Shown: positions 15,371-23,012, counted from the first letter of the stretch. The stretch: DNA of 29,477 nt from Flavobacteriales bacterium UBA720 (GCA_002297505.1 DBLQ01000065.1:1-29477), one strand, 5' to 3'. Numbers and translations are program-made. Notes: generated from the sequence alone by a model not told the origin.

Positions 15371-17326
15371 CTAATACCTTACGGCATAATTAATCTTCAG
15401 GTTTTTTTCGCCGTCGTTGAGGATGCGGAGGTTTTTCTCGATCATCTCGGTGATGCTCCATTCGGGGAAGCTGTAGCCGAAGAGGACGATGTTTTCGGGG
15501 TTGAAACTGCCGTCGGCATCGTATTTTGCGAGGAGTGCCTTCATGCTGTCGAGGGTAAAGCCTTCATCGATGAGGTAGACATGTTTCCCGTAATAATAAG
15601 CGGTATAGCCGGCGAGGTCTATGCTTTCCGGGGTGGCGGTGAGGCCGTAGCCGTCGGCATTGAGCCAGGTGGCGAGCACCGTGGGTCTGCCGAAATCTTC
15701 CAGGACGGTGGTGTCTACGATAAAGTTGGCTCTGTCGAAGCTTTCCAGTTTGTCCAGGGTGTTCTGGTTGGGCTCTGCGAGGGTGTAATGTCTGAAGCCT
15801 AAGTCTAAGGTTTGCACGGCACCATCCCCAAACAGATCCCCTTCTTTGGCTTTTGCTTTCTCTTCCTGCTCTGCCCTGATTTTGGCGGCGGCACGTTTGA
15901 TGCGTTCTATGCCAATGTAGTCTAAGGTGGTGGGCAGTTGGTTTTCTTCTAAAAACTCATAGGCTGCTTTTTGAGAAGCATCTTCTTTACTGAGCACCTC
16001 CGGAAGCTGCACGGCGATGAATTTTCGGTTGCCTCCATCTTCTGCGTTGAGCTTCATGACTGCGTGAGCAGTTGTAGCTGAACCGGAGAAAAAATCAAGG
16101 ATAATATCATTTTCAAAAGCATTTGAATGATAAATTATTTTTTTTAAGAGCCTAACGACTTTCGGCGTTTGAAAAATATTTTCTGGTATCAAATTAAGTA
16201 ATTCTTGTTTACCTTCTTGATTATCTCCTACATCCTTTCTGAACCACATTGTCATTGGAGTAATTCCATCTTTAACCTCTGAAAGAAAACGTTTTAATGC
16301 AGGAACATTATTCCCATCTTTGCCAAACCAAATTCGATTATCATCGATCAATTTTTGCATATTACTCTTACTTGTCATCCAGCAGCGTCCTTTTGGCAAC
16401 TCAATACTTTTACCAGACGGAGTTACAATTGGATAATCATAATCAGGTGAATATGTTTTGACAGACAAATCGCTCATTTTCCAAGGTCCACGAGGGTCAT
16501 TATCTGGATTCTTATATCTTGCATTTGCCTCTTTAGTTCGTTCAGATTGTCGAGGTCTCCAAATTTCTTTGTCTTTAGAGTAAATTGTAATATAATCATG
16601 TGTAGCACTGAACCACTTTGCATCATTTTGAGGCGAATATTTCTTCTCCCAAATAACATTAGCAACAAAATTCTCCTCCCCAAATACGTCATCGCAAAGC
16701 AGTTTGAGATTCGCCTGTTCGTTGTCATCAATCGAGATAAAGATCACGCCGTCTTTGGCGAGGACATCGCGGGCAAGCAGGAGGCGGCAGTACATAAACA
16801 TAAGCCATGCGGAGTGCGAGGCAGAGCCGCGCCGGGTGAGTTCCAGGATCCTATGGGCTTCGTCTTCGGAAACGTTGAGCTTCTCCTGAAGGGTTTCTGC
16901 GGTGTAACCGAAGTTGTCGCGGTAGACAAAACCGTCACTCCCGGTGTTATAGGGCGGGTCTATGTAGATGCATTTGATGCTCTCGCTGTAGGATTTCAGG
17001 AGGTGTTTCAGCCCGTCCAGGTTGTCGCCGGAGATGTAGATGTTTTCGCTTTGGGCATTTTCGGGGAGGCTGTTGTGCGCTTCATCGGGTACGATGACGG
17101 TGGTGGTATCGGTACTGGCGAGGAGCTTGGCATAGCTTTTCCCGAGGAACTTCAGCTCGTAGCCTTCGTGTACGATATCGGCATGGTCTTTAATTTCTTC
17201 CTGAAAGCGGGTGATATCAAAACTGCCGTCTGCGGAGAAGCATGCCGGGAAGTGTTCTTTCAGAACGGCGATCTGTCTGGAGCTGATGGTGAGGTCATCA
17301 TTATGGTCTTTTATATCCTGTATCAT
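15371..17326 (-). CDS. mod: Type III restriction-modification system, DNA methyltransferase subunit (Mod)
   Basis: I choose the ATG at 17326-17324 (MIQDIKDHNDDLTISSRQ), giving 651 residues, close to EcoP15I Mod (about 645). The frame is open 60 codons further but that part is Ala/Leu/Pro-rich and runs into the palindrome array, so it is rejected. This is a beta-class amino-methyltransferase: motif IV DPPYNTG begins at Asp123 and motif I, DFFSGSATTAHA, comes later at Asp411, with the target-recognition domain between them. It methylates adenine N6 in an asymmetric 5-6 bp site and directs the Res subunit. The segment encoding about residues 213-409 is far more AT-rich than both flanks, which fits exchange of the recognition domain. 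It is followed by res after two heptanucleotide arrays. Confidence 0.93.
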   Translation of the reverse strand: MIQDIKDHNDDLTISSRQIAVLKEHFPACFSADGSFDITRFQEEIKDHADIVHEGYELKFLGKSYAKLLASTDTTTVIVPDEAHNSLPENAQSENIYISGDNLDGLKHLLKSYSESIKCIYIDPPYNTGSDGFVYRDNFGYTAETLQEKLNVSEDEAHRILELTRRGSASHSAWLMFMYCRLLLARDVLAKDGVIFISIDDNEQANLKLLCDDVFGEENFVANVIWEKKYSPQNDAKWFSATHDYITIYSKDKEIWRPRQSERTKEANARYKNPDNDPRGPWKMSDLSVKTYSPDYDYPIVTPSGKSIELPKGRCWMTSKSNMQKLIDDNRIWFGKDGNNVPALKRFLSEVKDGITPMTMWFRKDVGDNQEGKQELLNLIPENIFQTPKVVRLLKKIIYHSNAFENDIILDFFSGSATTAHAVMKLNAEDGGNRKFIAVQLPEVLSKEDASQKAAYEFLEENQLPTTLDYIGIERIKRAAAKIRAEQEEKAKAKEGDLFGDGAVQTLDLGFRHYTLAEPNQNTLDKLESFDRANFIVDTTVLEDFGRPTVLATWLNADGYGLTATPESIDLAGYTAYYYGKHVYLIDEGFTLDSMKALLAKYDADGSFNPENIVLFGYSFPEWSITEMIEKNLRILNDGEKNLKINYAVRY

Positions 17327-17410
17327 AGAGCGGGGCTGTGGGCGGTGCGGTGCGGGATGATGGGAGACAGCGTCCTGCGGCACATTGCCGTTAATGGTTA
17401 AAAAACGGGT

Positions 17411-17442
17411 TAAAGATAGGGATTTTGTGTGTGATTTTACAA
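17411..17442 (-). promoter_or_regulatory. Candidate promoter of mod
   Basis: On the minus strand TTG (17442-17440) is followed after 21 bp by TATCTTTA (17418-17411), one mismatch from TAnnTTTG. It would start transcription about 75-80 bp before the mod ATG at 17326, downstream of the 22-bp palindrome array. Confidence 0.45.
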
Positions 17443-17484
17443 GCGTACAGTACAGAAGAAGACAGAGCGCTGCGGCGGTGTTTT

Positions 17485-17594
17485 GTAAAACCTGCGCAGC
17501 TTTCATAAAAAACCTGCGCAGCTTTTGGGTGAAAGGTGCGCAGGTTTGGGTGAACTCCTGCGCAGGTTTTGGGTAAAAGCTGCGCAGGTTTTTG
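17485..17594. repeat. Array of five palindromes with exact 22-bp spacing
   Basis: TGCGCA occurs at 17493, 17515, 17537, 17559 and 17581, each exactly 22 bp from the next. Around each core lies part or all of the palindrome AAACCTGCGCAGGTTT, so every unit is an inverted repeat inside a 22-bp direct repeat. Unit arms vary (CCTGCGCAGC, GGTGCGCAGG, CCTGCGCAGG, GCTGCGCAGG). A period of 22 is not a multiple of three, so this is not a protein repeat. The array starts five bases after the HU stop codon and lies 43-184 bp upstream of the candidate mod promoter. Confidence 0.9.
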
Positions 17595-17599
17595 GGCGG

Positions 17600-17986
17600 C
17601 TACTTCTCTTTGGCGAAAGTGGCCACTGACAGGGCATCATTAATGCGCTTGCCGGGGCGGTAGTTCACCTTTGCGCCTCTGATGAGACTTACATTGAACT
17701 CTGCTTCAGAAACTGCACCCTCACTGCTGAGACTTGGGTAGAAACTGCCCAGTTTGTCGAGCCTGATGATCTTCCCGTTGGCCAGTTCTTTTTGGATGAC
17801 ATTCTCGAGGGCGATGATCACGCCCCTGATGTCTGCCTCACTGAGCGCCGAAAATTTTTCGATCTCATCCACCAGATCATCGATGGTGGTTTCACCATCT
17901 GTTTTCACCTGAGCATACCATTTCTTTTTACCTCCGCCAGCTACGCCTGGCTCACCGCGTTCGATTACTGTGTACTTGATGGACAT
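17600..17986 (-). CDS. HU-family histone-like DNA-binding protein
   Basis: 128 residues of the Bacteroidota type of HU-related protein (HU-HIG/TIGR01201 class): MSIKYTVIERGEPG, then GGKKKWYAQVKTDGETTIDDLVDEIE, IRGVIIALENVIQKELANGKII, the RLDKLGSFYPSLSSEGA beta segment and RPGKRINDAL at the end. Such proteins bind and bend DNA as dimers through two beta arms; some sit next to capsule, phage-like or mobile genes. Here the gene is upstream of mod on the same strand, with only the palindrome array and the mod leader between. A role in the array or in mod expression is inference. The ATG at 17986-17984 fits the family start. Confidence 0.85.
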   Translation of the reverse strand: MSIKYTVIERGEPGVAGGGKKKWYAQVKTDGETTIDDLVDEIEKFSALSEADIRGVIIALENVIQKELANGKIIRLDKLGSFYPSLSSEGAVSEAEFNVSLIRGAKVNYRPGKRINDALSVATFAKEK

Positions 17987-18048
17987 TTGTGTGATTGTTT
18001 TTAAGTTAATGGGGTGAAATTAAATATTTTATTGATTCAAAATGCACC

Positions 18049-18180
18049 TGTAGACAAAAATCTACAACACCCGCATCATGCCGCTCTGTAAGGCTTTGTA
18101 CAGGGATTACATTGGGCTGCACCGTCCGGAAACCTTGTGCGCTCCGGAGCGGGGACCAACCATTTTGCACCCGGAAGGCC
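18049..18180 (-). other. GC-rich, hairpin-prone leader upstream of the HU gene
   Basis: This non-coding stretch is noticeably GC-richer than the AT-rich DNA on both sides. It holds several dyads: TGTAGA/TCTACA (18049-18054 with 18061-18066), CTGTA/TACAG (18086-18090 with 18099-18103) and the perfect palindrome CGCTCCGGAGCG (18140-18151). GGTGCA recurs on the minus strand at three places. It could be a structured 5' leader of the HU transcript, or an end of the island. No open frame with a start fits it. Confidence 0.4.
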
Positions 18181-18200
18181 ATTTATTAAAAAATAATTGT

Positions 18201-18294
18201 TATATTTGAAACACACCAATGAGAATATAATAGTTAGTTATAGATATTTTCAAAAAGAAGACGAGCCAGTGGATTTGGCTCGTCTTCGATTTTT
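18201..18294 (+). ncRNA. Candidate short intergenic transcript (promoter to terminator)
   Basis: TATATTTG at 18201-18208 matches the -7 box TAnnTTTG exactly on the plus strand, and a 12-bp terminator hairpin with a T tract follows at 18257-18294. No gene of useful size fits between them (the ATG at 18220 stops after three codons). A transcript of about 80 nt is possible. A good -33 TTG is missing, so this may be a chance match. Confidence 0.25.
18257..18287. terminator. Terminator of the HMG-CoA synthase gene (bidirectional)
   Basis: The perfect 12-bp stem GAAGACGAGCCA (18257-18268) / TGGCTCGTCTTC (18276-18287) has a 7-nt loop. On the minus strand it is followed by CTTTTTG, and on the plus strand by GATTTTTAA. 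It lies 30 bp after the stop of the synthase. Confidence 0.88.
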
Positions 18295-18317
18295 AACGCT
18301 ACGGTATTTTGGGCTTT

Positions 18318-19649
18318 TTACTGCTGATACGTGTAATATCTGGCGCCCTTCAGAACCGGACTTTCTTTCTCGACTCCCGTGAGGCCGAAACCTTTATAAT
18401 TCGGATTGACCGAGGCTTCCAACTGCTTGCGGTGGAGCTTTTCATACGTTTCAAAATCAATGGCCCGTCTGTTTTTCAAGTTGTCAAAGAGATTCCATTT
18501 TTCTACGATGGATTTCCATTCAGGAGAAACTTTTCCTACGAATACTTTGGATTTGGAACCGCTTCCGTAAGCCAGGAATCCGATTTCCTGCTCTGCCAGA
18601 TCTTCATTTTCGTTAAACGAAGTTTGCAGTGCAGACAATAATGCCATAAAAATAGAAGCCGTGTACATATTCCCGATTTCAGAGGATGCCCTTTGAGATT
18701 TTTCAATTTTCTCATTAATGAAATTGATGTAATCTTCGGACTTTGCGATGGCTTTCTGTTTCTCAGCATCCGAAAAATCAAGATGATTCTCCAGGCTATA
18801 AATCTCGGTGAAAACCCTTTTCCCGTGATAGGCGTAAGGCAAATGGAAAATCAAATACCGCCAGTCTTCGTAAGGTCTAACGGTAAAAGTCTGCTCTTTA
18901 TAATGCTGATACGCCTCACGGATCCTGTCCTGGTAACATTGATTGGAATATTGACCATCAAAAACAGGCTCGTCTGTGAACACTTCGATTTTGTCCGGGA
19001 AATTTTCAGGTGCCGTTGGAAAATCATCTTTTGAGAAATGACGTCTCGGCTTGAAGAAATCGAAGACGCTCTCCGTAGCCACGCCCCAATTGTTATCAAT
19101 CTCAATCAATCTCGGATTGGCAGAAACCAAAAGCGCCACAGCACCGCCGCCCTGTGTATATTCCCCGGAGGATGCCAGTTCGTACTTGGCATAATCACTG
19201 GCAATGACGATGGCTTTTTTCAGCGGATTGGCTCTTACAAAATCTAACGAGTTATGAAGTGCATCCACAGCGCCTACGCAGGCAAAAGTCATATCCACCA
19301 CATCACAGTTTTTGAAACTTCTTTCGCCAAATTCTTCGGTTAAGAATTCTTCCACCATTTGAACCGCATAGGTCGCCGTTGGTTTTGCAGCGTCCAGTGC
19401 ACTTTCTGTCCCCAGATAAACTCTGGATATTTCTTTTGGGTTGATGTTATAATCCCGGATTAATCTGAGCAAAGCTTCTGCAGCAAAAGTCGCTGCATCC
19501 TCGTGCACATCGGGCAAAGCCATTTTGTGCAAGCCCAGGCCTTTCTCCAGTTTTGCCGGTTCTATTCCTCTTTTCTCCGCAAGGTCTCTGATTTCTAAAT
19601 ATAAAGAAGGCACATAAAAACTGGCCGCATCCACTCCGAATTTCGTCAT
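18318..19649 (-). CDS. Hydroxymethylglutaryl-CoA synthase family protein
   Basis: 443 residues with thiolase fold. The catalytic set of HMG-CoA synthase is present: Glu82 in GTESALDAAKP, the acyl-accepting Cys124 in DMTFACVGAVDAL and His269 in FHLPYAYHGKR. The glycine-rich block GEYTQGGGAVALLV (163-176) is another family mark. The enzyme condenses acetyl-CoA with acetoacetyl-CoA to HMG-CoA, the second step of the mevalonate pathway, which supplies isoprenoids for quinones and carotenoids in flavobacteria. It is longer than the ~388-residue Gram-positive MvaS, as is usual for this phylum. No other mevalonate gene is in the window; polyketide beta-branching synthases share the same residues but none of their partners is near. 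It is followed by its own terminator. Confidence 0.88.
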   Translation of the reverse strand: MTKFGVDAASFYVPSLYLEIRDLAEKRGIEPAKLEKGLGLHKMALPDVHEDAATFAAEALLRLIRDYNINPKEISRVYLGTESALDAAKPTATYAVQMVEEFLTEEFGERSFKNCDVVDMTFACVGAVDALHNSLDFVRANPLKKAIVIASDYAKYELASSGEYTQGGGAVALLVSANPRLIEIDNNWGVATESVFDFFKPRRHFSKDDFPTAPENFPDKIEVFTDEPVFDGQYSNQCYQDRIREAYQHYKEQTFTVRPYEDWRYLIFHLPYAYHGKRVFTEIYSLENHLDFSDAEKQKAIAKSEDYINFINEKIEKSQRASSEIGNMYTASIFMALLSALQTSFNENEDLAEQEIGFLAYGSGSKSKVFVGKVSPEWKSIVEKWNLFDNLKNRRAIDFETYEKLHRKQLEASVNPNYKGFGLTGVEKESPVLKGARYYTYQQ

Positions 19650-19781
19650 CTTAAAAATTTTAAGACACGAATTTAGAGCTTTTTTGGCGGAAAGTGCGCA
19701 AATTTCCGGAGAAATTTAGGCTGTTAAGAACAGTTTTTGATGCCGTGTCAGGCTGCTTTCCTATCAAAAAGGATTTCTCTT

Positions 19782-21125
19782 CTAAGCACAGCTTTCATCG
19801 TGCTGGGACAAATCCAAACCTATGTTTTCGGAATCCTCTGCCACTCTGAGCGGAATGATTAAATCGGTCAATTTATATAAAACCAATGCGCCTAAAAATG
19901 TAAAGGCGGAAACCAAAACCAGCGCCATCATATGATGGGCAAATACGCCGAATCCGCCGTGGAGCAAACTGGCATTTTCACCTTGAGCTAAGATTGCCGT
20001 CAGGATCATTCCCATAATTCCCCCTACGCCGTGACAAGCGAAAACATCCAGGGTATCGTCTACCTTCTTCAGTCTTTTCCAGTTGCACATTAGATTTGAA
20101 ACAATCGCCGAAATAAAACCGATAAAGATAGCATGCGGAATGGTTACGAAACCAGCCGCCGGCGTAATCGCAACCAAACCAACAACAGCACCAATACAGG
20201 CGCCCAAAGCGGAAACTTTTCTACCGTTTACTCTGTCAAAGAAAATCCACGTCAGCATTGCTGTGGCAGAAGCGACTGTTGTGGTTCCGAAAGCCATTGC
20301 CGCCGTCGCATTCGCCGACAATGCTGAACCGGCATTGAAGCCAAACCAGCCAAACCAAAGCATACCCGTTCCGAGAATGACAAACGGAATATTAGATGGC
20401 TCATGGTGTGGATTTTTACGTTTCCCAATCATCATCGCGCCAGCCAGTGCGGCAAAGCCTGCGCTCATATGGACAACGGTGCCACCGGCAAAATCCTTGA
20501 CTCCAAAATATTTGTTCAGCAGGCCTTCCGGATGCCAGACCATGTGACAAAGCGGTGTATAAATGACTAAACTGAACAAAACCATAAACAGCAAATAGGA
20601 AATAAATCGCACTCTTTCCGCAAATGAACCTGTTATCAAAGCGGGTGTGATGACCGCAAATTTCATCTGGAACAATGCAAACAGTATAAATGGAATGGTT
20701 GACGCCAATTGGCTGTGAGGCAAAACACCAACATTATTAAAAAACAAGTAGGACGTAGGATCACCAATCAGTCCGTAATGCTGACCATTGATCGTGATAC
20801 CGATAGAATCTCCAAAAGACAGGCTGAATCCCACGACCACCCACACAATACTGATAACGCCCAAAGCAATAAAACTCTGCAGCATGGTAGAAATGACATT
20901 CTTTTTTCCCACCATTCCACCATAGAAGAATGATAAGCCAGGCGTCATCAGCAACACCAGGCCTGAGGAAGCCAAAATCCATGCAACATCGGCACCCACA
21001 ATATGATCTTCCGATAAGAATGTGCCTGGATTTACTGATGAAGTCGACTCGGGCCAGAACAAGGCAAGAATTGAAATCAATGTGATAACAGCAAAAGAAA
21101 CCACCCAACGCTTTTCAATTTTCAT
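19782..21125 (-). CDS. amt: Ammonium transporter (Amt/MEP/Rh family)
   Basis: 447 residues, 11 membrane helices after an N-terminal hydrophobic segment. Hallmarks are ADVAWILASSGLVLLMTPGL (45-64), FFYGGMVGKKN, the DFAGGTVVHMSAG block with Asp211 and the first pore histidine His219, and DVFACHGVGGIMG with the second pore histidine His365. The twin-His pore admits ammonium or ammonia across the inner membrane under nitrogen limitation. No glnK or other PII gene is adjacent, unlike in many bacteria. A TAnnTTTG box lies 21 bp upstream of the ATG. Confidence 0.94.
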   Translation of the reverse strand: MKIEKRWVVSFAVITLISILALFWPESTSSVNPGTFLSEDHIVGADVAWILASSGLVLLMTPGLSFFYGGMVGKKNVISTMLQSFIALGVISIVWVVVGFSLSFGDSIGITINGQHYGLIGDPTSYLFFNNVGVLPHSQLASTIPFILFALFQMKFAVITPALITGSFAERVRFISYLLFMVLFSLVIYTPLCHMVWHPEGLLNKYFGVKDFAGGTVVHMSAGFAALAGAMMIGKRKNPHHEPSNIPFVILGTGMLWFGWFGFNAGSALSANATAAMAFGTTTVASATAMLTWIFFDRVNGRKVSALGACIGAVVGLVAITPAAGFVTIPHAIFIGFISAIVSNLMCNWKRLKKVDDTLDVFACHGVGGIMGMILTAILAQGENASLLHGGFGVFAHHMMALVLVSAFTFLGALVLYKLTDLIIPLRVAEDSENIGLDLSQHDESCA

Positions 21126-21146
21126 ATATTTATAAATTTAACCATA

Positions 21147-21154
21147 CAAATATA
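21147..21154 (-). promoter_or_regulatory. Candidate -7 box of amt
   Basis: Minus-strand TATATTTG (plus-strand CAAATATA) matches TAnnTTTG exactly, 21 bp before the amt ATG. No clear -33 TTG. Nothing else is recognised in the gap 21155-21289. Confidence 0.5.
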
Positions 21155-21289
21155 GGGGGTTAATTTTAAATAAATGTATTTTTAATCACATCACCCTATG
21201 CTTTATAAGTGAATTTTTAATGATTACCATAATAGGCTTTCAAAAACGTGAAGGCATCAGATTTGATATATTCATTAAAATAATAAATT

Positions 21290-21478
21290 ATGAGACCAGA
21301 CATTCCAAAAAAAGACAGCGAAACGAACCGCGGACCGATGATTGCCATCATCATTGTAGTAGCATTATTCCTTTTAGGATATTTCATCTACATGATGTTC
21401 ATTCCGCAGCAGGTGGAAAATATGAATCAGACTGACACTGTGCAACCGGTAGAACAAAAAGTGAAAGACTCCATATAG
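21290..21478 (+). CDS. Small single-pass membrane protein
   Basis: 62 residues: a polar N-terminus with Lys/Asp/Arg, one hydrophobic segment (about residues 17-37, MIAIIIVVALFLLGYFIYMM) and an acidic/Gln-rich tail. No domain is recognised. Support for a real gene is the ATG placement, a coherent membrane-protein composition and the terminator hairpin that overlaps its stop codon. It sits alone on the plus strand between two minus-strand genes. It may be a small stress- or envelope-related protein, but this is speculation. Confidence 0.6.
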   Translation: MRPDIPKKDSETNRGPMIAIIIVVALFLLGYFIYMMFIPQQVENMNQTDTVQPVEQKVKDSI

Positions 21479-21487
21479 GAGTCTTTC
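21463..21487. terminator. Bidirectional terminator between the small membrane gene and lipA
   Basis: A perfect 10-bp stem GAAAGACTCC (21463-21472) / GGAGTCTTTC (21478-21487) has a 5-nt loop. The TAG stop of the small gene (21476-21478) lies at the edge of the loop. On the minus strand the stem is followed by ACTTTTTG, so it also ends the lipA transcript. Confidence 0.85.
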
Positions 21488-21508
21488 GTTACTTTTATGA
21501 TATCAATT

Positions 21509-22363
21509 TTAATGTATATGCTTCTCAGCATGATAAGAACTCCTTACCAAAGGTGAGCTCTCTACATGACGGAAACCTAAGCTTCTCGCAAAATCGCCGA
21601 ACTCGTCAAATTCTTCCGGCGTGATAAAACTTTTCACTGGCAAATGTTTTTTAGTCGGCTGAAGGTATTGCCCGAGTGTAATCACATCTACATTGGCGTT
21701 TCTAATATCTTCAATCGTTTGGAAAACCTCATCTTTGGTTTCTCCCAAGCCAAGCATTACACCGGTTTTTGTGCGGTTCTGGCCTGCTTCCTTGAGGTAT
21801 CTGAGAACGTCAAGACTGCGCTCATATTTAGCCTGGATTCTCACTTCTCTCGTCAAACGTTTTACCGTTTCCATATTGTGTGAAATCACTTCCGGAGCTA
21901 CCTCTACCAATCTATCAAGGTGTTTTGTCACTCCCTGGAAATCGGGAATCAAGGTTTCCATTGTGGTTCCGGGAGAGATTCTTCGCACAGCGTTTACCGT
22001 TTCTGCCCAGAGGATGGAGCCCATATCTTTCAAATCATCTCTGTCTACAGACGTGAGAACCGCGTGTTTGATTTTCATCAATTTGATGGAACGCGCCACT
22101 TTTTCCGGTTCGTCCCAGTTCACGTCCAATGGCTTTCCGGTTTTTACGCCGCAGAAACCGCAGCTTCTGGTGCAGATATTTCCCAGGATCATAAACGTAG
22201 CCGTTCCCTCGCCCCAGCATTCGCCCATATTCGGGCAACTTCCGCTTTGGCAGATGGTGTTGAGTTTATATTTATCTACCAAATTCCGCAATTCCCTGTA
22301 ATTCTTACCAGTTGGCAGTTTTACACGGATCCATTTGGGCTTTTGAGTTAATGTTTCTTCCAT
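21509..22363 (-). CDS. lipA: Lipoyl synthase
   Basis: 284 residues, a radical-SAM enzyme that inserts two sulfurs into octanoyl groups on lipoyl-dependent proteins such as E2 subunits and the glycine-cleavage H protein. Both [4Fe-4S] sites are complete: the auxiliary cluster uses Cys38, Cys43 and Cys49 (CQSGSCPNMGEC) and the SAM cluster uses Cys64, Cys68 and Cys71 (CTRSCGFC). The C-terminal SPLVRSSYHA supplies the serine ligand of the auxiliary cluster. Length and start (MEETLTQKPKW) are normal. It follows the sigma factor gene by 79 bp on the same strand, a region that can form a nested hairpin (about 22389-22428) but has no strong terminator, so the two may be co-transcribed. Confidence 0.96.
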   Translation of the reverse strand: MEETLTQKPKWIRVKLPTGKNYRELRNLVDKYKLNTICQSGSCPNMGECWGEGTATFMILGNICTRSCGFCGVKTGKPLDVNWDEPEKVARSIKLMKIKHAVLTSVDRDDLKDMGSILWAETVNAVRRISPGTTMETLIPDFQGVTKHLDRLVEVAPEVISHNMETVKRLTREVRIQAKYERSLDVLRYLKEAGQNRTKTGVMLGLGETKDEVFQTIEDIRNANVDVITLGQYLQPTKKHLPVKSFITPEEFDEFGDFARSLGFRHVESSPLVRSSYHAEKHIH

Positions 22364-22442
22364 TTTTAAAAATTCAAAATTTAAAGTTCGAGGTTTTAAC
22401 TCCAGGCAAAACCCTGACTGGTACCTCGCACTTCTGACTTAT

Positions 22443-23000
22443 TCAAAGGTCTGTTTCGTCCTCCTTTAATAGTTCGGCCAGGATTTTCTTGGCTCTCATT
22501 ATTCTGACTTTGGTGTTGGCTACGGAGAGGTTAAGTTCTTCCGCAATTTCCTTGATGCTTTTTTCCTCAAAAAATCTCAGTCGGATGATGTCCTGATTCT
22601 TCGCATCCATGGTTTCAATGATCTTGATGATTTTCTGCTGGTCTTCTTCCGAGATTAGAAGTTCTTCAGGTGACCTGGCGAACTCATTTTTCCGGTTATC
22701 CAGATCTTCTGTCGCATCCTCGTTTTCGCGGCTTTTCCTGCGCCAGAAATCGATGATGGTATTCTGAGCGATCGTCAGAATCCAGGTTTTGAACTGGAAA
22801 TTCGGATCAAAGAGATCGAGCTTGTTCAGCACTTTTGAAAATACAGAAACCGTGATCTCGTCCGCATCATTTTCATCCTTCACCCTGTTCATCACAAAAT
22901 AAAAAACATCCACCCAAAACAAGTTAATGAGCTGGGTCTGAGCCTTCTGATTCCTATCTCGGGCTTTCATGATGAGCGCAAGGAGCTGATCTTCTTTCAT
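22443..23000 (-). CDS. RNA polymerase sigma factor, sigma-70 family (ECF-like)
   Basis: 185 residues starting MKEDQLLALIMKARDRNQ. Region 2 is seen in DADEITVSVFSKVLNKLD and FKTWILTIAQNTIIDFWRRK, and region 4 in LRFFEEKSIKEIAEELNLSV then TKVRIMRAKKIL, a helix-turn-helix for the -35 element. Regions 1 and 3 are absent, as in ECF sigmas. The upstream in-frame ATG at 23048 is rejected because the TATCTTTG box lies at 23013-23020, downstream of it; a message from that box would start within a few bases of the ATG at 23000, giving a very short leader. No anti-sigma gene is adjacent, which is less common for ECF factors. Targets are unknown. Confidence 0.9.
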   Translation of the reverse strand: MKEDQLLALIMKARDRNQKAQTQLINLFWVDVFYFVMNRVKDENDADEITVSVFSKVLNKLDLFDPNFQFKTWILTIAQNTIIDFWRRKSRENEDATEDLDNRKNEFARSPEELLISEEDQQKIIKIIETMDAKNQDIIRLRFFEEKSIKEIAEELNLSVANTKVRIMRAKKILAELLKEDETDL

Positions 23001-23012
23001 TTTTTCAATGAA

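Noticed and set aside
16547..17401. 284-codon open frame on the plus strand opposite mod
   Set aside because: It is antisense to the methyltransferase, with Val/Gly/Phe-rich shadow composition and no motifs.
17327..17506. 60-codon N-terminal extension of Mod
   Set aside because: It reads through the palindrome array and low-complexity Ala/Leu/Pro sequence; family start and length fit the ATG at 17326, and a likely promoter at 17411-17442 lies inside the extension.
18197..18382. 61-codon frame upstream of the HMG-CoA synthase end
   Set aside because: It starts at a rare TTG inside a promoter-like stretch, crosses a terminator stem and overlaps the 3' end of the synthase; no coding character.
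19695..19700. A lone TGCGCA before the HMG-CoA synthase as a sixth array unit
   Set aside because: It is a single hexamer 2 kb away without the CCTGCGCAGG arms or the 22-bp spacing; it is expected by chance.
19727..19750. CTGTT/AACAG hairpin between amt and the synthase as the amt terminator
   Set aside because: The T tract lies on the plus strand, where no gene precedes it; in the amt direction no U tract follows.
21693..22301. 202-codon open frame opposite lipA
   Set aside because: It is a shadow of lipA, which has both complete iron-sulfur motifs on the other strand.
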